64,000 bases of DNA from Tigriopus japonicus (lineage: Eukaryota > Arthropoda > Copepoda > Harpacticoida > Harpacticidae), in NCBI GenBank assembly GCA_010645155.1, contig CM021312.1, positions 7,341,562 through 7,405,561 on the forward strand, in the 5' to 3' direction. A program made the translations under genes and the position numbers. The notes under the pieces are model-generated. The model had not been told where the DNA came from, ran no database searches, and saw only the letters and a program-made list of their open reading frames with translations. Below, in pieces: positions 41,917 through 52,579 of this stretch. The first letter of the stretch is position 1. Every line of letters starts with the position of its first letter.

Positions 41917-43458
41917 ATGAATCCCACAACGTTATTGTTTTCCTCCAAACATACTCTCATTTGGATGGACGTGGGAGACGATGGTTCCTCAGAAGAGCTT
42001 TATCGACATGCGCGGGTTACTTTTAATAGACCTGTTTGTGGCGCCCAAGAGTTGATGGAAAACCTTGGGCAATTGTTCTTACCCATTTTGGTGGCCAGGG
42101 AGAGTTTGAGTTCAATGACACCGTGTGCAAATTTGAGAATAATTGCTGGACGTCGATATTCTATTGTGATTCGAGAATGTCACAATCGTGTGATCTTTGT
42201 GGTTGGAACACGTGGACATGTGTATTTGTCTCACTATGCCAACATCGTTGGCTCTCTATTGGACTTCTTATGTGGACCTTTTGAAAAGCTAATGGATAAT
42301 CAAATCAGATTTCTGAGACCTTTGTTACGAGAATGGAGGTCTAGTAGTAATCAAAATATTGTCACTTTCATGGGAGGCATTTCTCAACCTTTGCATTGCC
42401 AGCTAAGCAAAGATGCTACCAAGAAACTTGCGAGTGAATTCTTCCTCCATGATCAAGCTTGCGAAATTTTATTGTTACGTAGTGATGAAGTTCAAGTTCT
42501 GTTGCAATCAGATCCTATATCATGGGTCGATTCAGTGCACAACTTCTTAATTCCGTTGATACTACGAAGCGTGCCAGAAAATGCGTCACTGTGCGCCATC
42601 CTTCGAGATCGGGGTCAAGGACACCCAATTCCAGCCATAATCAAGAGAATAGATTTGCATGAAGAGCTGACGCTGTTCATTGTTGAAAACGCTTTAAGAG
42701 TTCATCCTGATTTGAGAACTCTAACTCGAATGGCATATCAAATTTCATCTCACTTGGATCAGGCTGAATCAAGCTCTGCCACCGTGATTGAGGGATTGTT
42801 AAAATCCTGTCAAACTTTGCACTCAATTCAAGCCCAGTCATTGGAAGCAATCCTTCACACCATTCACGACGATTCGAGACGTTCAGATCACCTTGGGTAT
42901 TTCACAACTCAGTTGGAATCTCAACTTTCCAATTGTTTCTCAGAATTGTTGGCAGCCATTCCACATCATAGGGAAGAGATCATAACGGGTGACAAATTAG
43001 CTTCATTAAAACGAATTATGATGGCTACGCCTACTACGAATTTGAAGTTCGAATCCAAACGAATTCATCCTGATGTTTTTGAACCTTCTTCAAAATGCAT
43101 TTTCCGAGACAACCACGTCCTTACTACCAAAAATAATTATGTTTCAACGACAGATCGAGGCACCAAAAGTCAATTCAATGCGACGCACTTGTTCCAAAAC
43201 CCGAACATCAACATCGTCAAAAGTGAGCCGAATCTCCTTATCCTGCAATTGGAACCTTATGGATGTACAATTTACGCCTGGTTAGAGGACGAACGACACC
43301 AAAGAATTTGCCCAATGTCGGCCCAAGTTCAGGCTCAGATCATTTCCCGCTTGAAAAGTCAAGGCGGAATCATTACATTCTGCCCGGTTCGAATGGTGAT
43401 GACGGAAACCACGGGGCACCCCTCTGTTTTTCATGTTCAATATCTGCTTAAATTATAA
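41917..43458 (+). CDS. Longin-fold-like protein, possibly HPS1-related
   Basis: A 513-residue single-exon protein starting at the first ATG, 41917, in AGGAACATGAAT. Residues 1-130 alternate short hydrophobic strands with a helix: TLLFSSKHTLIWMD, MENLGQLFLPILVARESLSS, RYSIVIRECHNRVIFVVGT, NIVGSLLDFLCGPF. This order resembles the first longin domain of the HPS1/Mon1/Fuzzy group, which act as guanine-nucleotide exchange subunits for Rab GTPases. Strand-rich segments near residues 190-245 and the last 60 residues (LLILQLEPYGCTIYAWLED) could be further longin units. This is judged by pattern only and the exact family is not certain. It starts 24 bases after the stop of the previous gene, and a TTTAG acceptor-like site stands six bases before its ATG. 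Confidence 0.75.
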   Translation: MNPTTLLFSSKHTLIWMDVGDDGSSEELYRHARVTFNRPVCGAQELMENLGQLFLPILVARESLSSMTPCANLRIIAGRRYSIVIRECHNRVIFVVGTRGHVYLSHYANIVGSLLDFLCGPFEKLMDNQIRFLRPLLREWRSSSNQNIVTFMGGISQPLHCQLSKDATKKLASEFFLHDQACEILLLRSDEVQVLLQSDPISWVDSVHNFLIPLILRSVPENASLCAILRDRGQGHPIPAIIKRIDLHEELTLFIVENALRVHPDLRTLTRMAYQISSHLDQAESSSATVIEGLLKSCQTLHSIQAQSLEAILHTIHDDSRRSDHLGYFTTQLESQLSNCFSELLAAIPHHREEIITGDKLASLKRIMMATPTTNLKFESKRIHPDVFEPSSKCIFRDNHVLTTKNNYVSTTDRGTKSQFNATHLFQNPNINIVKSEPNLLILQLEPYGCTIYAWLEDERHQRICPMSAQVQAQIISRLKSQGGIITFCPVRMVMTETTGHPSVFHVQYLLKL

Positions 43459-43597
43459 TCATAAACCAGAAGACAAATTATATAGTATGTGTGATATTAA
43501 AGTTCTATGTACGCGCAAACTGGCTTTGCAAATCTATTTCACAGGATGGATGAGGGAGCTTTTGCTCGAGCTCTATCCATGGTTCGCTCACTCGTCC

Positions 43598-44179
43598 CTA
43601 CTTGGTAGACTTTCGTGTGCGCTTGTTCCAGGCAAAATTCAGAGCGTAGGACTTGACCTTGGGAGCGCGTTCCTTGGGATCCTCGACCCAATAGGACCAA
43701 CCGTGTTTCTCCACGAACGCCGTGGCTTCTTCCTTGGAAGCAAAGTCGATTTGCATGTTAGACAGAGGATCGCCCGACGAAGCCCAGCCCATCAGATTGT
43801 TTTCCCAACGTTGACGGGTATCGAACTCGATCTTCCAGCGGCGCACACCCGCCGTGCCCGATTGCATGGCGTTCTTGGCTGGGCGGAAGATCCGCACATA
43901 GCGCTCCTTCAAGTGCTCTTCCGGCACGCCCACCACGGGTCCCAGTTCGTTAGGTCCTTGGACGGTGATTTTCTTGTTGATTCGGTAGGGGTCGTGCACC
44001 TCGATCACGGCCTCGGAGGCCTCCTTCAAGGCCAAACGAGAGCCTTCCACGCCTTTTTCTTCCTTGGCCCGAGAGGCCAGGGACGTGGCGAACGACCGTC
44101 GTCCAAGTGAGGCCGCACAGGAGGCGGAGCACGAGCTCCGCACTGGCAAACTCAATGCTTGTCTCAGTGCAGCAGCCAT
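43598..44179 (-). CDS. NDUFS4: NADH dehydrogenase iron-sulfur protein 4 (18 kDa, AQDQ subunit)
   Basis: Accessory subunit of mitochondrial complex I at the N-module/Q-module boundary; it binds no cluster itself. The frame is 193 residues without introns. Residues 1-35 form an Arg/Ser/Ala-rich mitochondrial presequence ([20 protein letters not shown], then [11 protein letters not shown]). The conserved core follows: [80 protein letters not shown]. The end RKSTK corresponds to the basic phosphorylation-site tail of the mammalian protein. Length is normal for the family. It converges with the longin-like gene, 140 bases apart. Confidence 0.97.
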   Translation of the reverse strand: MAAALRQALSLPVRSSCSASCAASLGRRSFATSLASRAKEEKGVEGSRLALKEASEAVIEVHDPYRINKKITVQGPNELGPVVGVPEEHLKERYVRIFRPAKNAMQSGTAGVRRWKIEFDTRQRWENNLMGWASSGDPLSNMQIDFASKEEATAFVEKHGWSYWVEDPKERAPKVKSYALNFAWNKRTRKSTK

Positions 44180-44235
44180 TATAATTATTATCGCTGTGGG
44201 TGGTGTTGTTGGTGAAAGATGATCGAACTTGGAAA

Positions 44236-45095
44236 CAGGGTTGCCAGGTTCTAGGTAAAGGCCTTTAGTTCTAGGGAAGCTTCTCTGCCACTTTCGGCCA
44301 CAAAATCAAGTACGATTTCTCACTAAAACTGGCGATCTCGCGCAACGCTAAAATCGATTCGTCAAAGTTTGTACGTTTTTCGATATTTTTTTTTGAAACA
44401 CGAAAAAAATGAAAAAAACAAGCATTCAGTTTTTCACCCAAAAACTGGAAAAAACTTCGTTTGAAAAATAATTGTATCATAATAATGTAAATTCCAATTC
44501 CCTCAATCAACATTTGGCCCAGCCTCCTAAATAACATTCCTAAGTAACTCCTACACTTCTAAGTAAAGTTACTTTACTTTAAAATTCGCATCCAGTTGGT
44601 ACAGAAATTTGCAAACATAATGAGGAAAGTTTCAGATCTAGAAAATCAGAGGATTTATTTAACAATTGCTAGGAGGTTTGAGTTTGATTGATCCATTTTT
44701 GACTAGTTTAGCAGTGATTGACAATTTGAGTAACTAAATGAAACCAAAAGTTTCTTCCAAAAGAGGTTTTAACTTAAACCGAAAGTTATATCAAACAAAA
44801 TTTCTGCTAAGGATGTTTCTAATTGTAAGAATGACAATTATGTCAAAGTCTGAAAACTTGTGGTTTAAAAAAGTGCCGAGTTTTTGGATGCAAACTGATT
44901 ATTTCAAGAAGATGTATACTTATATATCTATGCTCTCGTTGGCTTTGATTTTTTTTGCTAATTTCGGCCTTTTTTGGCCACTTTCAGCCACTTATGAATA
45001 TGGCCGAGAGGTTTTTTTTTTCTTTCCACCACCGGGTTTAAAATTCAGCCACTTTTTCCAAAAGTGGCCGAGGAGTTGGCCACCTGGCAACCCTT
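44236..45095. mobile_element. hAT-like element with GGGTTGCCAGG ends, copy 1
   Basis: The left end is CAGGGTTGCCAGG and the right end, inverted, is AAGGGTTGCCAGG. The flanking octamers CTTGGAAA (44228-44235) and CTTGAAAA (45096-45103) differ at one base. Subterminal TCGGCCACTTT / GGCCGAG repeats lie at both sides. There is no transposase; the 120-codon frame at 44738 has no recognisable domain. A second copy begins at 63261. Confidence 0.75.
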
Positions 45096-45444
45096 CTTGA
45101 AAAGTCAATCAGTCAGTCGTCAGTACTGACGTGTTTGGACTTTCGAGTTGGATTTTTGGCAGAGTTTTGCCATTTCGTTTTTTAGGGTCATAAATCTGAC
45201 CACAACTAAACTTTTCCGGAATAAAGAGCGAACCAGTGTTGGCAGAATTTATGGAATTAGTCATGCCAACAAATATTAAGAAAAATGGCAGATTTGTTTT
45301 GACAGAAGCAATTTGTGTTATGCCATAATTGGCACATTAGCTCTGAGTTATAAATGACAAGTGAACTTTTGTGAGGTTGCGTGACTCAGATAAATAGAAT
45401 GCATTTTTCAAAGGAATAAATTACGTTTAAGTTAGCATTAAGTC

Positions 45445-45485
45445 AGGTTAGGTCATGTCAGGTTAGGTTAGGTTAGGTTATGTTA
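45445..45485. repeat. Short GGTTA (TTAGG-type) run
   Basis: Eight successive five-base units: four consecutive perfect GGTTA units at 45461-45480, with degenerate and perfect units (GGTCA, TGTCA, GGTTA, TGTTA) around them. TTAGG is the ancestral arthropod telomere repeat, but a run this short can arise without telomere involvement. Confidence 0.6.
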
Positions 45486-45516
45486 GTTTAAATAGTTAAG
45501 TATAGTACTTTTCATT

Positions 45517-45657
45517 CTCAGCCGTTTGTTTGTCCGTGCCTAGGCGAGGCAGAGGGTGCTTTACATACATTAAAAAACAGATTTCAATTTTCCTATCCAT
45601 CCATGCGTAACAACGCCCTCTGCCTCATCTAAGTGCAGACAAACAAATGGCTCAGAG
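45517..45657. repeat. 140-bp foldback element
   Basis: The inverted arms share CTCAGCCGTTTGTTTGTC-like and GAGGCAGAGGG sequence on the left with their complements on the right, enclosing about 60 bases. No target duplication is clear. Confidence 0.7.
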
Positions 45658-45979
45658 GGTAAATACACTCATACAACCTTGGAGTAAATCATACTGTTTA
45701 CAAGCCAGAGCACTTTAGCTAACAAATTTGGAAACCAAAAGTATTGATTTCATCAATTCAGACGTTCTAGATTTATCCCAAAGAATGAATATGAAATCAA
45801 AACTACCCAATAATAATCTGGAATCTGAAAATTTTGTTAATCAAGAATTCTCATTAGGTAAAGATGTTTTTGTTTCTGTTTTGAAAGAAGAACATGTTAT
45901 AAATGAAAAGAAGTGTTATCCAAGGCATTTGCCATTTTACAGTTATATGTAAGTTGTACAGTTGTATGTACAGTACAGT

Positions 45980-46113
45980 TGTATGTATGTATGTATGTAT
46001 GTATGTATGTATGTATGTATGTATGTATGTATGTATGTATGTATGTATGTATGTATGTATGTATGTATGTATGTATGTATGTATGTATGTATGTATGTAT
46101 GTATGTATGTATG
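45980..46113. repeat. (TATG)n microsatellite, about 33 copies
   Basis: An uninterrupted four-base repeat of about 134 bases. The open frames translated as Met-Tyr-Val-Cys or His-Thr-Tyr-Ile repeats are artefacts of this. Confidence 1.
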
Positions 46114-46569
46114 CTTTATTGCGATGTATGAACATCAGGTTCGTTACAAAAGTTAAGATGATGTTGATAAGGGTGTAGGTGATTTCTACAAGTTCGGCAT
46201 ACGCATGCTGCTGAGGCAGTCAAATGGTACGCAGTTTGATTATCACAGAAGGTTTGATGGTCAGAGTCAAAAATACTTCGGCATACTTGGGTTCGATATC
46301 CCGAATTGCATGGGAGGTCAAACACAGGTTTGCTCCTCCAAAACCAGCTCGGAATGGTCTCAATCACGTGGAAGTCGGGGACAGGAGGGAAGCAGTCAAA
46401 CAAGGTGAACCGGACACCTTTTAAGTCGCCGAACTCTCCCATTGATCGAATTCGGTTTGGAGCAATTAGATTTGCAATATCTGGCAACGCTGCTTTGTTG
46501 TTCTTTCGTCCGGACCTCACATCGTCACCATTACCACCTTATCTGCCATAAAATATGGCAGCACTGCAA

Positions 46570-46733
46570 ACTCAAAATCCATTTTTAAAACTGTCAATGG
46601 AACTCGAAATCCATTTTTATAACTGTCGATGGAACTCGAAATCCATTTTTACAACTGTCGATGGAACTCATAATCCATTTTTATTACTGTCGAAGGAACT
46701 CAAAATCCTTTTTTATAACTGTCGATGGAACTC
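46570..46733. repeat. 32-bp tandem repeat, five units
   Basis: Five imperfect 32-base units follow the pattern ACTCGAAATCCATTTTTATA-ACTGTCGATGGA. A related half unit (GCTGCAAACTCGAAATCCAT) lies at 47460-47480. It abuts the hAT-like element starting at 46739. Confidence 0.9.
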
Positions 46734-46738
46734 TAAAT

Positions 46739-47207
46739 TAGAGACGCTTTATTGTCAGAGACGGGCGGGGTTTCGACTCAAGCGCCATGGAGAAAAGTAA
46801 ACAATTTTTTGAACTAAAAACATTTCCAAATAATCAGTCTCTCCATGCTTTGGACGTAAAAAAATCGTCAAATGGAACGTTTACTAAAAACCTTTTCCAA
46901 TGACCTTGCCCAACATTCAGAGTCTTAAATTGCAAACTTTCAAGTTGGGTTTTGAGCAGAAAAATTTAAGTTGGAAGCATCAACCCATTTTACAGCACAT
47001 TAGGTTGGCCTCTAGAAAAATGCAAACGTTCTGCTTCAGAGTAAGATGCGGAGGCACTGGATTGAGCGACAGCTTGTTGAGGCTTCCATTTGTTTGGAAA
47101 TGTTGAAAACGGCGCCAAAAAGGGTGTCAGCCAATCACATGATGCGAATTGGATGACGTCATTGACGCCGGTCTCAACCTCGCCCGTCTCTCACTAGAGC
47201 GTCTCTA
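46739..47207. mobile_element. hAT-like MITE with TAGAGACGCT ends
   Basis: The inverted ends are TAGAGACGCTTTATTG and TAGAGACGCTCTAGTG, followed by AGAGACGGGCG. They are flanked by a perfect 8-bp repeat CTCTAAAT (46731-46738 and 47208-47215). The element is 469 bp and non-coding. Confidence 0.9.
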
Positions 47208-47215
47208 CTCTAAAT

Positions 47216-49714
47216 CGAACTAGTCTAGTGTTGCCAAATTGGTCCCTGTTTAGGTCTTTTCAAAAAGTTCTATGCAACCTGCCCTTTTTAACAGCGATTA
47301 ACTTCCGAGTCGAATATGGCAGCACTCCCAGTTCGAAACAAATCTCTAGTTTGGAATTGGGTTTTCCGCAGAGTTTTGCCATTTTGGTTTTTAGGGTTGA
47401 CCACAGCTAATTTTTTTCAACAGGCAATAGACCTCATCTGTGTGTTGGTGATGTGGCAGTGCTGCAAACTCGAAATCCATTATTATAAGTATGGATTATT
47501 CTTTTGGTCAATTGTAGGTGCACTTGGTTGATGGAAAAAGCACATGTTGTTCTTTGTTTCAAACTACTTTAACTGACAAAAAGTTCATACAAATAAGTTG
47601 AAATTAAGCATAACGAGCTTTGAATAACGGGCCGAACAACGGGTAATATTCGATTTTTGTCTAACCGGCCCAGAAACAAAAAAGATAACATGACTTTTTA
47701 CTCTCCTTGAAATGTTATAAAATAAAACCATTCACTTGAACACACGTCAGTTCTCTGCTTATTTGCCATTGTTAAAATGTTGTTATGTTCCATCATTCAC
47801 TCAAAAATGGATGTTATCAGTAAAAATAATCAAAATTCATTGAATCAAAGGCAATCATTGTATGTCCTAAATTGCTGGTGTCAGACCCAAGCTGTAGGTC
47901 CTTCGACCTTGAAATGAATCCTTCATAGTGCCATCCTTGCCATCCTACATTTGTCAAAAAGGGAATTTTTTGAATGGGTGAGCAATTTGATGTTTTGTCA
48001 GACATGAGAGGATATCTTCACTATTGTTATGCGTTCCTTTAACAAACAACTGACTGGGAGGTCATGTAATACAACATCTCCCAAAATTGAACCTTGACAC
48101 AAAGGAAATTGGCCCCAATCGGAAAGAAAAAAAGTTGTCACAAACCTGGGCCTGAGTTGAAATAACACTGATAATGATAAATTGAGATAAAAATGTGGCC
48201 TAATTTTTAGGTTAAGAAATATCAACTTGTAACAAAAGATATTGCAACTTTAGGCAAACAAAACAACTTTTTCCAAGCCCTACTTATGGAGTCCTTTGAG
48301 AGCAATTAGTAAAATTGAAAATGTGTGCAACCTCTGAGCTTTGTGACACAAAATATTTTTGGTTTTGCGTGTCCAGTATTCCTTGAGAAATTCGAAAACG
48401 GGTCAAACCATCTGGAACCAAGGTTGACTGGAATCCTACCCTAATCTAAGTTGTTCCAAAACCGTAATAAATATGTGTTAAATTGTTAATTACTCAGTAT
48501 TTTGACAGCAATTCTTCAAAATGGTTCTTTCTGAATTGATGACGTCATGGACACTGCTCTGAAATATGTCCTGTAATACAGTGGTTCTTGAATAAGTTTG
48601 GAAATGATCTTGCAAAGACCTTTCATTGTCCTAGAAATGGTCAGTAAAATGGCGCCAAAATCAATGTTTTGCAAAGCTGATTTGAATTTGCCAGAGCCTG
48701 AAACGAGGTTGGGCTCAGTGCACTGAGTAACCTTCAGTGATGGGATTTTTTTGGGTGACTGGCTTTAAAACAAGTACCGTTTTCATTCAAAGTCAAAGAA
48801 AAAAGATCATCTTAATGAAGATTTTGTCCTATGGTGTGCATTTTGAATTAGCTCTAATAACTCTATTAAACCCTTTAAAACCACAAAAAGTACTAATTGA
48901 AATAGTTATATGAGCTACTTGTTTTGCTCTAGTTTTGACAAGAGTTCTCAAGTATAGAGAGAAATCATGGAGATGCGACCTCTTGCGGATGCAGGCGTTC
49001 AGACCCAAGAAGCAAAATTTCACCCCAATAGTATTTTGATTATAACCATTTTTCGACTATTAGGAATTGTCCAATCATGCCGACGATTTTTTTCAAAAAT
49101 GAGGACCATGATCAGATTAAACAGTTTGTGAGGTATAACCCAAGAGTCTACCTTTGAAATAATTGAAGAAATTGATGTTGAAAGTATCCATTTTGACAAA
49201 TCTTGAATATTCTTTGATGTATCAGTGCTTATCTTTTCGTTAGAAAATTGTTTCAAGACTTTTAATGCCATTTTGTAAGGTCAAAGTCTTGTAACGAAGA
49301 TATTGTGTTAAGGTGTGCAATTTTAGTTTGCTATAATTACTTTCCAAAAGTAATTCAATTACGTTTAATTACAATTCAACTACATCCTTTTTCAAATCAA
49401 AATTGAACTCCTTTCTTTTTAAGTGCAAAATGCGTAAAAACCATAAAAACGTGTTAACTTTGAGTGAATCAATTTACACACCAAAAAATATTGAATTACG
49501 GAGGGAAACCTGCAAAATGTTTAATCCCTGAACATCTTATTTAGGTGAAAATATAATTGTAATTTGTAGTTGGAAAATGTCAATTATATTGCCTCAAATG
49601 TAATTATAAAATGTAATTAATTGCAATTAAAATTACTTTTTACTGAAATGTAGAGAATTAAAATTACTTGGAAATGTAACTGCAATTACGTAATTGTAAT
49701 TTCAACTACAATTA
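47216..49714. other. Intergenic, repeats only
   Basis: Contains a copy of the CTGGGAGGTCA dispersed repeat (48010-48430). From about 49320 it is rich in TAATTACATTTT-type sequence related to the hAT-like element that follows. I see no gene. Confidence 0.5.
48010..48430. repeat. Dispersed CTGGGAGGTCA / GGGTCAAAC repeat, copy 2
   Basis: Shares the blocks CCTTTAACAAACAACTGACT, GTGACACAAAAT, GCGTGTCCAGTATT and GGGTCAAACC with 27460-27690, with one block inverted relative to that copy. A third partial copy is at 56930-57020. Confidence 0.6.
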
Positions 49715-49722
49715 CATCACAG

Positions 49723-50478
49723 CAGGGTTGGGGAGTAATTGTATTTGCCATTACAATTGCGAAATTTCAATTACAATTACATATAATTGTAATTAATTAC
49801 ATTTTTGGGCCAAGTAATTTTAATTGTAATTAATTACATTTTTGGCCATGTAATTGACGAATTTTCAATTACAAATTACTAATTACTTTTCAAACTCTTA
49901 CTTCTTCTAATTAACCATAATATCAATTGATACTTTGAGTTTTCACTTGCAAAACAATTATTTTGTCATCGGTTTGCTGTCAATGTGATGCCACTAATAG
50001 GTAACTTTTGTTACAATACACACCCAAGCTATGATGTTTAAATACTTTTAAACTAAAATAGCTTTTGACCATGATTTTTGTGTCAGGAGGTAGGGCTTTT
50101 CACAACTAAGGGCAGACAAATGAGGTGGAAAAATGAAGTTTTAAAACATCGTCATACTTGACAAATGTGTTTAAAGTTCGTGTTTTCTGGAAAAGAAAAA
50201 TATGCCTTGTGGTTCATGGCATTATAGTTTTGATGTTTAAGCCCATTCATAAACTTTTGGTTTTTGTAAATCACTTTTTCATATTAACCTTTCAGGCATT
50301 ATAAGTTGCCAGTTGGTGCTTCGCATTTAAAAATGGGAGATCTGTTTATTTTTCATCGTTTTGAAAAGGCAAAAGGGTGAAAGAGACGGAAGGATTGTAA
50401 TTGAAGCCAGTTACATTTTCGGATGATGTAATTGTAATTGTAATTAATTACATTTTTCAAGTAATTGACCCAACTCTG
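49723..50478. mobile_element. hAT-like element, CAGGGTTGGG ends
   Basis: The ends are CAGGGTTGGGGAGTAATTG and inverted CAGAGTTGGGTCAATTAC, with CATCACAG on both sides (49715-49722 and 50479-50486), a perfect 8-bp duplication. TAATTGTAATTAATTACATT repeats fill both subterminal zones. It is inserted into or beside an older copy with the same TAATTAC-rich composition (49320-49720). No transposase. Confidence 0.88.
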
Positions 50479-50486
50479 CATCACAG

Positions 50487-51773
50487 GTCTGACAGTAGGG
50501 CTTGCCCAAAATGAACCAAATATGCTAAAATGTTTCAAAAGGGCATTTGTACTAAAACTAGACAATCACAAACATTACAACGGTCATATATTCAAAAAAC
50601 TGTGCCATCAATTGGGCAAAATCAAAAATTCCATCCTTAAATCAGTTCAGTGTCGATTGGGCTTCCATAAACGACCTATTACATTAAATTTACCAAAACT
50701 ATTTTGGAGAAATTGGTGTATACAGACAAAATTACAAAGTAATGGATGGATTTGTCAAGAAATATATGGCATATTTTTTAATTTTTTGGAGCCTGAACTT
50801 TTCAATTGTACTTACTTACTACCTATGATAAATATTGATGAACCATAAAACAAGAAGTTCAAAACATAATAATATAAGTCATATTTGAGTGAGCCTCCCA
50901 TTGATACAAATTAAAGATCATCACACCATAATGGTTGACTCAAAATTCAATTGACACTCAAAAAAATTACTATGGAGCTGTTTGTGTTGGCATCAAAAAT
51001 AATTAAATTTAAAGAATTTTGCAAGACATGTGTTGGTGGAAGTTTTAGTGGGTATTCTCATATTTCCTTGGTCTCAAAAATTGCAAGACGATATCTCTCC
51101 AACCTTAAAATACTATTTGAAATGAGTTAATATTTTTTACTCTTTGTAAACTCTTTATACCACAATGCAAGGACAAGCCAATGGTGTCTACGTAGTAGGA
51201 TTTGCTAAAAAAATCTTACTATGTCTGTGATATCTACGTTCTGAAATGTAATCCAGGGGTGAATAATTGGTAAAATCTTTCAATTTTGTCCAAATAGGAT
51301 GAATAGCCTTTAACGATTTATTTGAAACGTTTGATGCTTTTTTGTACTACAAAACCGTTCATTTGATCGATCAAGTACTGTTATTAATTTGGTGAAACAT
51401 AAAACATAAGAAGACCAATGTAGAGTCACTAAAAATTTCAAAGTTAAAGGCATGAAATTGCATTTGAATTATCAAATAAAAAAGGTTTTAAAATGGAAAT
51501 ACTGTGAATTGAAATAAAAAGTGAACTAAAGAGTTCGGATTGGTTTTGGATTATGTCGGATCCGAACAAATGTTTCGCAAATCCGAATCCGAATCCGAAA
51601 AACATTGCATCAACCCGAACGAATCCAAATGCAAAAAATCTTGCATCAATCCGAACGAATCCGAATCTGAAAAATCTTGCATCAATCCGAGCAAATCTGA
51701 ATCCCATCGGATCCAAAAAGTCGGATCCGATGCACAGCTCTATTGCATACCATGAACCTCCGTTCCTGGTAAA
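50487..51773. other. Intergenic with TCCGAATC repeats
   Basis: Positions 51541-51735 consist of degenerate repeats of TCCGAATC and GAATCCGAA around GGATCC motifs, which generate long but meaningless open frames on both strands. The rest of the stretch shows nothing recognisable. Confidence 0.5.
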
Positions 51774-51791
51774 CAACAAAGTAGGGATGGG

Positions 51792-51919
51792 TGACACCGG
51801 CAATTTTGACCTCGACACCGACACCGACACCGGAAGGTTGAAACCGACACTGACACCGACACCGGTGTCAAAGTTTCCCATCGACACCGTGGTGTCGACA
51901 CCGACACCAAGAACGACAC
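51792..51919. repeat. (GACACC)n minisatellite
   Basis: Imperfect tandem GACACC/CGACACCGACACC units at the left of the hAT-like element; a matching inverted array lies at 53396-53465. Such subterminal hexamers are possible transposase binding sites. Confidence 0.85.
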
Positions 51920-52228
51920 CGACACCAGTAATTCATATTAGAATTTTGGGTTTAAAAATCATCATCCTAAGTTTTATCAAATACATAACAAGTTTCAACC
52001 TTTTTTGGTGGCCCTTAACCTCAAATGAAGGGTAAGCAACATAACTTTCCCGTTTGGAATTTTTTACAAGTAGGGTCCAGAATTATATTTTTTCGTAGTA
52101 TTTCCCCAACTTTTCTAATATTTTGGTTGTTTAAAAGAAAAAATCTATTGGGGAAATTGAAATTTCTATTGTTAAATCCGGTTTGTGTCAAGTGTGCCTC
52201 CAACAACAACTAATTAGATTTTAATTAA

Positions 52229-52579
52229 CCTTGATCAAAATTTCAGCTGATTCCACAAAATAAGCGCCTCTTGCGGTTGTATTGAGACATAGTTCCCAGC
52301 TAGAGAGTGGTTTTTAATGCCACTTTTGGCAAAACTTTGGAGAAATAGGTTTATCCTTAGATGCTTATTTTTCTTTGCAAAGGCAAATTGATTGCCTGAT
52401 TGATTTGATTTTGTTATCAAAATCGTACATTTCGGAGAAATGTTGATTTCAAGAAAATCTTGAACGGTTTGCCAAAGAGTGGCATTAAAACACACTCATT
52501 AGCTGGCAACTATGTCTCAATCTGACCGCAAGAGGCGCTTATTTTGTGGAATCAGCTGAAATTTTGTTCAGGGTTCATT
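52229..52579. repeat. Nested inverted repeat, about 110-bp arms
   Basis: The arms at 52229-52340 and 52465-52579 share CAAAATTTCAGCTGATTCCA, AATAAGCGCCTCTTGCGGT and GAGACATAGTT with few mismatches, around a 120-base centre. It could be a MITE that inserted into the larger hAT-like element. Confidence 0.85.

Larger units (their letters stand above)
45104..45979. other. Intergenic with TTAGG-like run and a foldback
   Basis: Holds the GGTTA repeats at 45445-45485 and the foldback at 45517-45657, listed separately. The short frame at 45728-45952 has no family features. Confidence 0.4.

Noticed and set aside
45854..46178. Met-Tyr-Val-Cys and His-Thr-Tyr-Ile repeat proteins
   Set aside because: Translation of the TATG microsatellite.
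51444..52035. 147- and 160-codon frames over 51.4-52.0 kb
   Set aside because: Produced by TCCGAATC and GACACC repeats, no independent coding signal.
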